Below are positions 12,601 to 25,575 of a DNA stretch of 64,000 bases, one piece after another. Source of the stretch: Cruorifilaria tuberocauda (Eukaryota; Nematoda; Chromadorea; Rhabditida; Onchocercidae); contig JABVXU010000065.1 in the NCBI GenBank assembly GCA_013365365.1, positions 1-64,000 of the forward strand. Direction: 5' to 3'. The notes under the pieces were generated by a model. It did no database searches. It was given only the letters and a program-made list of their open reading frames with translations, and was not told where the DNA came from. The stretch's first letter is position 1, and each line of letters opens with the position of its first letter. A program made the position numbers and the translations under genes.

Positions 12601-15600
12601 AATTTTCTGGTGGAATTTTTTCTTATAGACGAGCTTTTTTGAATTCGTGTTTCTGCTTGGATATAAATTCGTTCTTCTAGCTCAAAATCTAGCTTTACTA
12701 TTTATTTGGGTTTTCACTCTGCGAATCATTGAGCAGCACAGTTAGGACGGTAAAATTCCAAGTGCCACAGATCAGTGGTGAGACTTCGGTGATCCGAATG
12801 ATCAATACTTTGATTAACAGTTAATTTTGGTAAATGATGAAAGATAAAAATATTAACCTTCTGCATTTTGAGGGATTAGAGGGATTAGAGATCCAGCTGC
12901 ACCACAAATAACGGTACAGCAGAGAGAATCCGAATTAGCGTGGGTATTTTGTCTTCTTATTTGCTGTCTGTCTCATCAATATCACCAAGAGGAAAAAGAA
13001 TTACTGTCATTTTACATTCATCAAATATAGCTAGTCAGTTATGCCAGTCATCGACGAACTTAGTTTAAATTCTGTTGAATATTTAATGCTGTGAAATACA
13101 ACGTGAAGTTTTTACGTTTGCTTCTCACTCTTTTTTCAGTGTATATAATTTTTTTTTAATCTTTCGCATGAGTTTTTGTAAAAATTCATGCATAAGAGTT
13201 ATGAAAAACACTAACATATTTAACCTTGCTTTATTAAGGATGTGTTGGACACTTCAAACAGCTGGAGATAAAACTTTATAAACTATGTTAAGCCTTGTAT
13301 ATACTTTATAAAGTTTTCTTGATTCAAATCATAGTGAAAGAGGGAAGCGTTAGCAGTGAAAAGTGAAATGTGAGGGGTTTGTAGAGGATGAATATTTGTG
13401 TATATAAGGGAAATTTTATATACATTTTAAGGATTCCAGGTCAGCTTTATCTTTATATTTCATTCATTCATTATCTATGTGTGATTGAAGTTAAAGCATG
13501 TTTTTCATTCACTCTGTCAATAACTATTTTATAGAATAGTACGCATAAGTTGTTGAGGGATGATGTTTTTTTCTTTGAAAGTATATTGATATAATTTTGA
13601 TTTTTAATTTTTCGTATTTTCTCACCTCCGTCCCACTTCCAATTAATGAAAAGAGGAATTTTGAATGTGTTAAAGTTCTACGATTTTAATAGCAAATTTT
13701 ACATATGTCATAAATGTATGTGTCCGTCAAACTTACCTTGCTTACTATAATTATTTCATCTGATGAATTAGAAGCTTTCCTTCTATTAGCTCCTATTTTA
13801 TAGCTTCCTGAATTGCTAAAAATAATCTTTGGTCGTTGCAGTAGATATATTCATCTTGCATATGTGTGTGTTTGTGTGCTGGAGATACCAGAAGAATTTT
13901 TGTACTTCTGTATTAGTAGACTTTGCCGATTAAAAACGAAAATTGCTACCTGCAGATAGAAATATGCAATCATCAATTCCTAACTGAATTTTTTTTCTCC
14001 AAAAAAGTTTTGGGAGGTCTTGGTTTTATTTTCTTCTAAGTACTTTTTTAATATAAATTTGTAAATAGAGTCTTATTCATTTCAAATATTTTTCTATATT
14101 GTATGTACAAAAATCAAATTCTATAAAGTTTTGATGTTAAATTCTCTATCCTACTTTTAATGATAGAATCATTGAAGAAAAAGAAAATCACTGATTGTGC
14201 TTCTCAGTATACTCGGTATACTCACCTTAATTTCTGCAGCATTTACTTTCTATCCATTTTTATGCAAACAGAAGTGAGTATTAAGAACTTTATAGTGTTA
14301 AATTAGTCTTATCTAGCGATTAAATATGATTATATTATGGATATTTTATTAGAAAAAAAAATACAGTCACATCAACAACTGTGGATAAGAATTTATCGAA
14401 AGGAAATTTTGAAAGATTTATTTCATAATCTGTCATACATTTCCTTAATTTCCGATTGAGCTGATACGACCTATATTCTGTGCTTGTGTACAGTTGTTTG
14501 TCAACATTCCTCCCGTTGCTGTGTTTCATGTGGATGGTCCCTTCTTGTTTCATAAATTCTCAAGGTGACAGTAATGAAATTCTATTTCGAGAGTTAAAAT
14601 ATAGTAAAGGTGTAGTAGTAGATTGAAGTGGAATGTGGAAGAGAAGCGTGATGTGATTGATATGCATGAGACAAGATAGTTGATCAAGTTGACAAATATA
14701 CGTTGTACGTCTTCTCGCTCCGTGAATCCTTCACCAGCTTTGCTTACTCTACTACTATTGTCACGAGAAGGGGTTTGCTCAAGAGTAGAAATCTCGACAA
14801 TGTACGAGGATGATAAGGGAGCCAAGCAAGAAGTTTGGCATTGTGCCATTATCAAGCCATTGCCAAATGCTATCAGGAAAATGATGTATGGTCTTCCGGA
14901 CTTGAGGGAGAGATGTGAGAAGAGGGAGTGTAGAGAATGGCAGGAAAAGGGTGCACGTGGATGTGCGCTGGAATGATCGGGTCAGCAAATGTTGTCAACC
15001 CGGCCGATCTTCGCTCTTTCTTCCCCTATCCGTAGTATCGTCTACGATATCGCCGCTGGGTATGTGTTTGTCTGTCTGTTCATGGGTGTAATGTCTGTCT
15101 GTATTGTAGTGTATGCGTCAGTCTGACCCGCTCGCCACCTCTCTCTGCATTTAGTGTTACGTTGCTTAATGGCGATACACGCTACCGCACTGTTGTGTCG
15201 TAGCTTCCATATGTCTCTTTTTCTGTCTGTACCGTTTGGATTACAAAAGGTGTGCGGAGGGGAGAGAGGGCGGCGGGGGAGGTTCTCTTGATCAGGCTTT
15301 GGTCTTATTGCTAGTGGAATATTTTTGGGGTTTAGTTTTATGTTACTTTCATCATTCTACCGTATTATTTGCAGGTTTTTGTGACTGTTGCTTCAGCCCT
15401 GAAAGGGTTTACGGTCATCGCTCTTGGATTCTCTCACACATATTCATATTTCCGGTTTCATTGCCGGAAATTTTCCGAGACATCCCACTTTTTTACTTTT
15501 GAATTGTTGACCTCTTCAGAAAAGGAAGAGAACTATTGAAGTCGCTGACGTTTGCGCTATCGTTTCGCTGAGCGTAGTGAATGGATCAGGTAGTTATCCA

Positions 15601-18600
15601 AGTCACATCAGCTACCTCGTATAGTACAAATTTTCAAAGTGGTATCAATTATCACTATCCCGACACCGTTTATCCACCTTTTATGTCTTCCTGTTCGGAT
15701 TCCGAGAAGTCATGGCTTCGCATGGATCCATTCTTTTTACCGACAATAGCTACTAGTTCGGCGATACCTGCAATTACATCGCAAATTCCACCATCATCGG
15801 TTATTTCAACAACACCTTACCCTCTCCAAAATATTCCTCTTAGTCCATCTATGATCTTACAGCGCCCACCTACAACAGTATCCAGTCTTAGCAACTGTAC
15901 ATCCAAAACTTTATCTGGTTCCGAACAGTCCAGCACGTCATTCAATGCGGACATTGTCCCACCTTCTACTTGGGTCGGTTTGTTTACTTACCTTTTATTT
16001 ATAAAGCATCTCATTCATCGATTTATTTGTACCTAATTTAGCTGAACGTTTATGCTTTTTTTTTTAATATGCTCTCCATATGCTTGGAATTACTCGTAAA
16101 ATGTCGTTCATATTGCATGTTCTTTTCTCTAAATAGTTCATCCATGAATAAGCACTTTATCGCACGTTATTACGAGCAAATTCGAATGTAAGGATATGGA
16201 TTTTCACTTGAATTATTTTTTGATTATATGTATATTTCGATAATACCTTGATTTAATCAAATTAAATCTTCAGTATCTCTTCTGATTGGCAAGGTTGACT
16301 AACGTAGACAGTCATTCATCTTTCATAAATTTTCAACTGCTCTTTCTTCTCTCATTCATTCTTTTTGTCTTCCCGCTCGCATGGCGCGGAAATTTTCAAA
16401 TCTGTAACTAATCAATCATTGATTCCGTTGTGTCAGCGTAATTTAACATTAATTATACATGTGGCACAGTATTGGTCATGTTGTACAATGGTGGGAGCGT
16501 TTTAATATTTGCTAATTTTTCAGGCAAGTATTCGATTGATTTTCGAAAATTTCATAATACAATAAATATAGCTAATTTTTTCTTTGATCTGCTTTAGATT
16601 CTCATGCTTTTAGATTTTGATCACAAAATTTATAATTTTTAGGGTTCACAAGATAGTGGACGAGCAACGGGAGGTTTGGCGTCGTCATTAAGTCCGGCTG
16701 ATGATATAGCACTACCAAGGAGTCCAGAAGTGCGATCTGTTTATGAATTTGAAATACCCAATACATTAGTTGGATTAATCATTGGTATCAAAGGCAAAAC
16801 TATAAAGGTTTTACTACTTCATTTGAATGTTATTGATAAGTACTTTTATATCATGCTTGCTTATATGTGCTTTTGCTTTTACGAATTCATATAACTTTTA
16901 TATCTTTGTGGTTTATCTAAATTTAAGTTAAACAATATTTCTTCAAGTTTTCCATTTAAAATGATGACATTAATAAGCATGATTTAACTTTGTAAGTTGA
17001 GTAGAATCCATAAACAAAGATGCAGGCAACAAGAGAATGATGAAATATAGTCCAGTTTAAATGAGTGCCGTAAAATAACTGAGGAAACACTCCGTGTCTA
17101 ACACACAAACGACGAAATAGCGAACTTCTATTTTTTTATATGATTGGATTTGAACATCTTTTGAAAGTAATTTGCTTATATTGTTTCCTCATTTTCTTGC
17201 TCTGTTCTATATTGCTTTCTGCAGGGCTTTTGTTTTTAGGAGCTATGCTTTCGTACGGATGTGAAAATGATTATCAGGCCTCATCATACTCCAGGAAAGG
17301 TAAATTTTTCCTTTAGATAATTTTCGAAAAATTATGCTGTTTAAGTATTTAGTTGCTTTAGTATCTCGAGTCTTGAATCAGCTCTATCATAATTTCATTG
17401 ACTATTGTTATAACCATTTTTGTAAAGCTTTTGCAACTTTTTTTTCCTTTTCTCTGCATTTATTTTCTTATCTCTTATTTTTCTTCATTATTTTTTCTCT
17501 TTTCCCAATTTTTCTTTTTTGGAAATCTTTATAGATTCGAAAGAAAAATTTTTAAGGAATTGCTTGTCTTAAGATTTCATCATCTAATTTTTCGATATCG
17601 CTAATTATAGCTAGAAACGCATCAAATTTGTGCTGTGGAAGGGTCACGTGAAAATATCAATAAATGTCTACGAATGATGCGGCGTCGTTTTCCTGTTGTT
17701 CGTTTTCCCGAATTGAATTTAAGGCCTGTTCTGCCACCACCATTTCCTGATCCACCAGCAGCACTTTACGGTACAAGACCAGTACAGGTATTTTTCTTTT
17801 CTTTTCGAGAAACTCTCGTGTGAACTCAGTCTTTTATTTTTATCTTATTCTTTAATGATGTTTGTTATTTGTTGGGACGGTGCAGTTGCGTGTCAGACTT
17901 CTGAGCATTTCATGTCATTAGATCGGTAGACTTAAAATTTGGAGAATGAAAAGTTTATATAAAGCTTTGAAATCTAACATGTTTACTTGTTTTCAAAGTC
18001 CTATAGTGCTAGCTTCGGTGCTGTCCTCATCAACCAATATTTTAACATAATATCACAATGCAGTGAGTTGAATAGTGTTATAGATAATAGATTTTACATT
18101 AAAAACTTTGAGAATCTCAGATCGCAAAGAGTCATTCATTTATTATTAGAAAATAAGGGTCATTCATTTTATGTGAAATTTGATGATGTGTGATTTCACA
18201 TATACTAAATAAAATATTTCGTAATGCTTTTCTACATATGGTACATAATTTTGTTTTGGAAAAGAAAGGGTAATTGCTCATAGCTGATAAGATCAGGAAG
18301 TGTTAGAAGGCGGAGTTAATGAATTGCAGACAGAAGAATAGTGAAGTGAATAATTACTTAGTGTCGTCTATATGGGATCTCAAATATCGTTCTAATGGAC
18401 AGAATGCATTTTTAGTAAAGGATAGGAAAGTGATAATGGTATGATATGAATGATGCGTAACAACTGCAATCGCATACACTGTGTAACTGAACTGCATAAA
18501 TAAATTCACAGGCACATTCCGGATGTCTCTGCCTAGCACTATATGATAGTTTCAAAGAAGTTAAAATTTATGATTTGATTTGGTGGGAAAGACATCTTTA

Positions 18601-20581
18601 ACGATAAATTATCACCGCTAACATTTAAATTCCAATCAAAATTAAATTTTAAGTATTTTCTGGACAGTAACCGTTAGTTTCACTCACTTATTATGCATAT
18701 TCGTAATGGAAATAGTTGCGATTTAATTTCTTTATTACTGTATCTTATTTTTAAGATAAGATGAGAATGAAACACATGGTTATCCGAAATTAGATAAATT
18801 AGATTAGATAGTCATTTGTTATTTGTATCGTTTTCATAAAGTTATCTCGAGTACCTTTTTTTTTACTTTTTCACTTGTAGGATATAAGTGATAAGGAGAC
18901 AAATAATGTATGATGGACTTTTTTAGACATCAAACATTGAATAAGCATACTTGTCTGACAGAAAATAGTATGCTTACGTTTTTTTAATAATTATTGTGAG
19001 ACTGGCTTGTAACATTTTGTGAAGTTTTCTGAAATAATATATCAAATGAATAACTATAGTTATTATTTTAGCGCAGCCGATAAGAAATCGGTGCTATTAC
19101 AGTTTGGAAATGACTGATATTTTGCAGTTGACATTGCCGGAGGGTGAACGTTGTCGAGTAATTTGTTCAGCTATCATTGACGTTGGCCATTTCTTCCTTC
19201 AACAACCTCAACATCCAACTTTCAACGCATTGCAGCGACTAGATTATTATATGCTTGGCGTCTATATGCAAGCTTCAGGTGTACCAGATTTACCGAGACC
19301 AGTGGACGGTTGGTATTGTTTTCATTTGACGTTGTGAAATACGATATCGCGAAAAAAAGCAAATCAAAATGTGGTGTATGAAGCTCATATCTCTCATTTC
19401 TAAGCTTGTGGGATTTCAGTCGATAAGTTGTGTGTTGCACCAGCTTTCGATGGTTGGTATCGTGCAGTAACACTCGATTACTACCATGAAGAGGATGAAG
19501 TTTTAGTAAGATATGTAGATTACGGTGGTTATGGTCGTCTCCCAAGAAGCGATTTACGACAAATAAGGTTAGCCAGTAAAAAGTATGTAAGATGAATGCT
19601 TACTTTCACTAAAGACTTATTTTGAAAACGCAATGGACATCGGAGCATTAGAAATTATGTTGGTTTAAATTTCATAGTCACCAAATAGTTTTGAATTAAA
19701 TGTTTATTGGTAAAATATCAGTTTGAATTTTCGATTTTCCAAAATATTCTACAAAATTTAATTTTAATCATTCAGGCATGATGTAATTAATATAAGAATG
19801 CTAATATAATACTGAATGACAGTAAAGCTATAAAGAATTATACTGGTTATCTCAATGTAATTACTACTTTCTTACAGGACTGATTTCATGACGTTACCAT
19901 TTCAAGCCACTGAATGTTATCTGGCACATGTTATGCCTGTAGATGGTATCATTTTCATCTTTCAATGTTATTAAAATTAGAGCCCATGCGTGGATATGAG
20001 AAGGATCAGATTTTCCTACACTGATCTTTTGATATTGATACTCGGTAGGGCAAAAACTGGGGTCTGAATTACAAGGATTGCCGGCTTAACTGTTACATTA
20101 TTTTTTGATTTCGTATGTTACATTTCTTGATTTGTCATCACATATTATGCATTGTTCTTAAGGAACAACAAAGTGGTCCGATGAAGCATGGGAATTGTTC
20201 CAAATGCTAACGCAGGGTCGCACGTTGGAGTGTTATGTTGTCGGCTATCACATTGAAGATTCAAGACCATTTGTCGAAATATTCACAACTGATGAGAATA
20301 ATAGGGTTTAGTTTTTTGGTTTCACAGAGTAGTTTTACCGTGAGAATTGGTTGTTGAGTTGTTTGAGATTTGAGAAAATTTTTGAAGATTTAGAAATTCG
20401 AAATTGAAATAATATTTTACTTCAGGTGGATCGAATTGATAGTGCTCTGCTCAATGCAAATCTTGCGAGGGCGTGGGATCCATCGAAAGTTAGACCAGTG
20501 CTTCCAAAGCCAATACCGCCGTTAACAACATGCACACATTTAATTGGTCGCATTGGGAATGAAATTTTTGTCGCAGAATGA
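9695..20581 (+). CDS. akap-1: AKAP1 homologue: mitochondrial-anchored KH and Tudor protein
   Basis: Homologue of A-kinase anchor protein 1, an outer-mitochondrial-membrane scaffold that binds PKA and RNA. Exons: 9695-9810, 10071-10401, 11651-11812, 15590-15973, 16643-16807, 17240-17299, 17611-17787, 19128-19308, 19420-19567, 19878-19945, 20163-20305, 20426-20581 (TGA), 696 residues in all. Residues 1-38 hold a hydrophobic segment (VAVLMSSLAFVVTYWYI) followed by RRQQ, matching the AKAP1 mitochondrial anchor. A single KH domain begins near residue 362 with the GIKG loop (LIIGIKGKTIK). The extended Tudor region carries GHFFLQQPQHPTFNAL and VRYVDYGGYGRLPRSDLRQI, both strongly AKAP1-like. Residues between the anchor and the KH domain are low-similarity; a PKA-binding helix could not be identified. 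The acceptor at 15589 is weak: an ATG at 15581, directly after an in-frame TGA, could start a 496-residue form without the anchor. TDRKH/PAPI was considered but has two KH domains. Confidence 0.85.
14680..15580 (+). promoter_or_regulatory. GC- and CpG-richer block in akap-1 intron 3, possible second promoter
   Basis: Inside the 3.8 kb intron 3, base composition shifts to clearly more G+C with many CG dinucleotides (for example around 14990-15060 and 15120-15200) and a purine-rich G tract near 15255-15285. It lies just upstream of an exon whose ATG at 15581 follows an in-frame stop. A promoter for a short, non-anchored isoform would explain both. A 98-codon open frame (14680-14976) exists here but has no recognisable similarity and no supporting splice sites. 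Confidence 0.4.
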
Positions 20582-22733
20582 AAATCATGAATAATGTAAA
20601 TCAACTCATTTATTGGAACGGTGCAAAAAAAAATTTGCTTAGTCATATAGTACCTTGTTTTCCAACGGTTTCATTATTAGTAAATTCTTATGAATGAAAA
20701 GTTTTTATTTTTTTTAATTCTAAAATTAATTAAACTTGCCTTCAATTTCTTTTAACAGATTTCAATTTTTCTAAAATATTTGTAGATTTCTCTTCTAAAT
20801 CGATATCTTACTGAAAGTCACTGAAACGTTTTATTTTATTTTCTTAAATTTCATATTTCCTTTTTAGATGATATTACTATTATTCTTTTGTATATGTCCC
20901 ATTAGTTCAAAGTACGGAAAATACTGATAATGTTCTTTCTTTAATTTTTTTTCTTTTGAGTTTTTGATTCAGAGGTGTACCTCCTATTTTGCTATTTTAT
21001 TATTTTGCTATTTTGCTGTTTTGGTATTCTGCTATGTTGATACACGTTTTCTACAGTTTGCTTTGCGTATTTATGATATTTCGTTTACCTTCCAACAATC
21101 TTCTCTCCCTGCTTTATATTGAATAATATATTTAAGTTTTTCGAAAATTTGAAAATTTCGATTTTGTCATAATTTTTGGAATTCGGTAGTTTCCTTCTCC
21201 ATCGATCTTTTTCTTATTACAATCCTGTATTTCTTTTATCTACCGGCTATTTATTTTTAAGATGCTTTTTACTGTGCAGGAAATCATGTATTGCTTTCAT
21301 CGCAGATTTATTCTTTCTTTATTGTAAATTTAAGTTTGTTTACCATCCATCATTGGTTTTTTGTTTTGTTTTGGATTTTCGTAAACCGCCGTTTCGCCAG
21401 TTTCAATTGGATAGTGTCTAAATGGTCCTGTACTAGGCGTAATATTCTTTTTCTGGTGTAAACTGGCTTTTTGTGGAGATAATTTTTTTAGTTTCTTCCA
21501 TTAGCAAAATGATATTAGTTGCGCTACAAATTCTTGCGCAAATTGTGTAAAGGGCCCTGAATTTTTAATTGAGCCTTAGCAAAATCTATACATTTCAAAT
21601 CTAAGTTTTTCTGTTTGATTTGGAGAATGCAGCCATCCGAATGTGCAGAAATCTTTTAGAAATTTTTTTACTCACAACAACTCGGTGTTCGAGTCATAAA
21701 GGCTGGCTGTGGTAATTGACTGATATATGGAAATAAGGCTTGTTAGCCCCATATTGCTCAAATCCGGATTCCTGATGTCAGTTAGTATATTTTGGCTTCC
21801 TCTTCGTCTTGACCGTCTTGTGTTTGTAAGAGACCGCTTGTTTACATGCTGTTTTAATTTTAACATTGTTTTAAATCAATCCAATTTCGGGTTTCAAATC
21901 AGTTAAATCAATTAATATCGGTATTACAATATTTTTCTTTGTTTCTCTTACTATTCCTTGGGAAATTGTTTTCTGTTTACTTCCTCGATTTCATTACTTC
22001 TTTGTTTCATTCATTTTGAATAGTAATTTTATAGGTCTTATTCGTTATTTCTTGGGATTTTCGTTATGGTTTTTTCTGTGCTGGTGAATTAAATAGGTAT
22101 CCTCAACACATTTGATTTTGGCACTTGCTAATGATAAAAAATCAGCATATCTCAGAAGATGAGTTGAAACGAAAGATATTGTTCGGCAATTTTTATAAGC
22201 TGATGCAGTACTGTTTGACAAGTTTTATAAGCTGAAGCAGTGATTTAAGTTCGAATTGAATATTTTGAAAATAAAGATGGGAACTGACTGATCGAAAATA
22301 GGAAGACAACGAAAGATTGGTATGAGTAAATAGTTGACGGAGTGTAATAGGTTTCTTGTTTAAGTGGTTTTGAGTTCATAGGATTTTCATGTGTATGTTT
22401 GCTGGAATCGCGTTTGAACAAGAGAAAGATGAACCATTTATAAATGCAAAAATCGAAGTAAGGAACCGATCAAGATTCCTGAAATTTTCGCAGCTAAACG
22501 AATGAAATACTGCTTTACTGAACTGCATGAAAAGACATTAAAACAGGTAGTGTCACATCTATAATAAACAATGGAAAACGTCGCACGAAATACATTTGTA
22601 CAAAACATATGTGTAATTAAAAAAGTATATACATGGAAGAATGTATTAGTTTTCTGCAAGGGACAATGTTGTTTTAATCTGATTTCTGCGTTCACTTTTG
22701 ATTTCTCTCGGTGCTCAAGACATTTGCTGAGTT
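20582..22733. other. Convergent intergenic region, akap-1 / Q-rich gene
   Basis: About 2.15 kb between the 3' ends of two convergent genes. It is T-rich with no exon-like sequence. Near 20988-21038 there is a short run of degenerate TATTTTGC repeats. It should hold both 3' UTRs; no clear poly(A) signal close to either stop codon was picked out. Confidence 0.5.
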
Positions 22734-25544
22734 TCAAAAATGATGCATCGGATAAACTGGATTATGTGTAGCTATCATTGGATCGTTACCATTGCTATGG
22801 TAGGGATAATGGTGATATGCCGGTTGAAATAGTGGGACTTGTACTGAAAGGAATAAATTGAAACAACTGAAGAAAGATAAAGACAAATGAAAAGGAGGGA
22901 AGAAATAAATGGAAAATTATGAAATAGTAGGACATGCACGATTCATACTGGCGGCATTACTCAGTGTAGTCTGATACGTATGAAAACAGATATAACAGAA
23001 ATGAGTGCAATCCGATACCTAATACTATATGTAAATATCTATAGAAAGAATGTGAAACTTACACTGATATGCTTGTTGCTGCATATTCATTTCTGGTTGC
23101 TGCGTATAATAAGGCATTCCATTATTTGGATATTTCATCGAATCAACATCGTATTGCTGTGGTGTGGAGCAATCAACGAATGTTTGAGAGGGAAATCGTG
23201 GAAAAATAGATGACTTATTTGGATTGCTATATTGATTATAGCAATGAGCGAACCTTGGATGATACTCAATCCCATTGTATATTCTTGAATTATCCTACAA
23301 AAACAAATACAATTAAAATTTCCAGTTCTTCCCTAAGTTTAATAATTTTTTTTTTTGAAAGAAATAGAACACTGAACATGTTTGAAATAGTACTATTATA
23401 TTTTGATAAAAGTTCACTATTTAAAACATACGAAATCGATTAGCTAAAATTCAAAGTATAAAGATATAAAAACTTCTTCTAAAACAAAGTATCATACCAT
23501 ATGTGAAAGTTGCGCATTATTTGCGGACACATGGCATCCATTGTTAAATAAATCAAGCAGTTGCTGTTGCTGATGACGAGTAGCTGAATGATGATATTGT
23601 TGAAAATGCGTAAACTGATAATGCTGTTGTTGTTGTTGTTGTTGTTGCTGCTGCTGCTGTAACTGTGCTTGTTGTAATAACTGTTGATTTGGCACTGTTG
23701 CTGTTGTTGGAATTGTAGTTGCAGTGCTGTACATACTACAACCATTAACATTACTATTGTTACCATTGATATTGTTATTGCTAACTAGTGATGTTAATGG
23801 TATAGCAGTAGCATTGGTGCTACCAACACTACTAGTACTGCTACTGCTACTACCATTCTTCGTACACAACAACGAATTATCTTGTACCATTGTTGGCTGT
23901 CCTTGTACTGCTACTACTGGAATTCGTTGTGATTGATCACCTTAAAATAACGCGTAAATTATCATTTCTAATTGAAGCTAAAACTTTTCTCCCAATCATT
24001 TCTATATTCCACGTATTTAGAAAAAGTTAATCTTTATTTGAATATATTGTAACTACTAGATAACCAAATGATATATATATATATATATATACTAGATGAC
24101 TAATTATTATACTTAAAAACATTTAAATTCCTTGTCTACATAAGAAGGAAACCTTTAATATTATATATGTATGTTACTATGATGAGATATCTATTCATTC
24201 TGATACAGTTATATCGAGCGAAATTTAAGTAATGAACTGATAAAAAACAAAATATTATTGGTTAGCAAGCATACTATACGTTTCAATATCACTTACAAGG
24301 TGGTGTCAAGGCGCTTTGTTGAGGTGTTACAGCAGCACTATGCGAATCATAAAACGAATTTGTGGAACACCGAGCTGATACAGAAAGATGCGCTGGAGAT
24401 AGGGCACTATTAGGCGTACCACAGGTAGCCGACATTGGTGAAACTATCTGAAAATAGCTTTTTTTCCATACATATCTCGGTGCAATCCATGAATTCTGAG
24501 AATTGATTCAGTTTGTCAGACTTCTGATAACTTGAATTCCAGTTACGCATCAGAAAGATATTTTTTTCATCATTTCAACATTATAAAAAAAGTCTTAAAA
24601 TTTAACTGACAAATAAATTTCATCACTATCTATGATTTGCTGCCATTTAGAAGAAAACACATACCGAACTGCTTGCAGATTGCACTTTAAGCTTTTCATT
24701 TTCTGCAGCTAACGTGGACGGTTCATCATCACAACGATTAACCAGTACTCCTTCCAAGCAGTTTCCTCCAAGATCATCCAATGAATTACCCTGCAAACGG
24801 TTACACTGAACTGTAAATTTCCATAATTCAAAAATGAATGCTATTTTATATAGTATCAATATCATAAACAGCATAACATAAACAGCCAGAACCTCAACGT
24901 TTGTTTTGTTTGAATGAAGAGCTTAATTTGGATTACATAGGTGTTCGGTTAAAATAGTACTCAAATAATCAACTCAGTACTTTCAACTATATATGTTCTA
25001 TGGAATTTGACTGAATTTGCAACTTTGAATTATCTAAAAGTTTAAATTAAGATTTATAATTTAGTACAAACTTATTAGTTATCAAGTTCGCTCCAGTTCA
25101 AACTTAACAATAATTTCACTATTTGCAAAATTAATGCCTAGCTGCAGTGAAATATGAGTAGAAATACCGGTCCAATTTGATCCATCAGATCTTTCACGTG
25201 AGATTCAGCTAATTCTGGCATTGCTGATAAATTGTTTATTTCCTCAGGAATAGTGGAAGCTTCAGCTCCGTGTGCCTGAGATGTTGTTGGTAATATTGCA
25301 TCACCCAATCTTGTTTGATCGTACTGTTCAGCTTTTTCTAATTCGGGGACAGTACAGTTTATTGGATGTACCTCTTTAACTAACGATTTGTTAGCCTACA
25401 AAGGATATATTGTTCCTATTAATAAAATTATTTCCTCTATTTAATATCAAAATTTCAAAATTAATGTTCAAAACTAATGAAAATGATAAGAAAAATAAGT
25501 AACAACGATATTCAGAGTCATATTTAATATTAAAATTATTTTAA

Positions 25545-25575
<31 letters not shown>

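Noticed and set aside
14550..14976. Open frames of about 100 codons on both strands in the GC-richer part of akap-1 intron 3
   Set aside because: No similarity recognised, no matching splice phases to neighbouring exons, and both strands are equally open; composition explains them.
9695..20581. Assignment as TDRKH/PAPI (KH-Tudor piRNA factor)
   Set aside because: Only one KH domain was found, and the region between KH and Tudor (FFLQQPQHPTF) matches AKAP1 specifically.
23724..23936. Leu-rich + strand open frame
   Set aside because: Antisense of the Gln/Asn/Ser-rich exon of the Q-rich gene.
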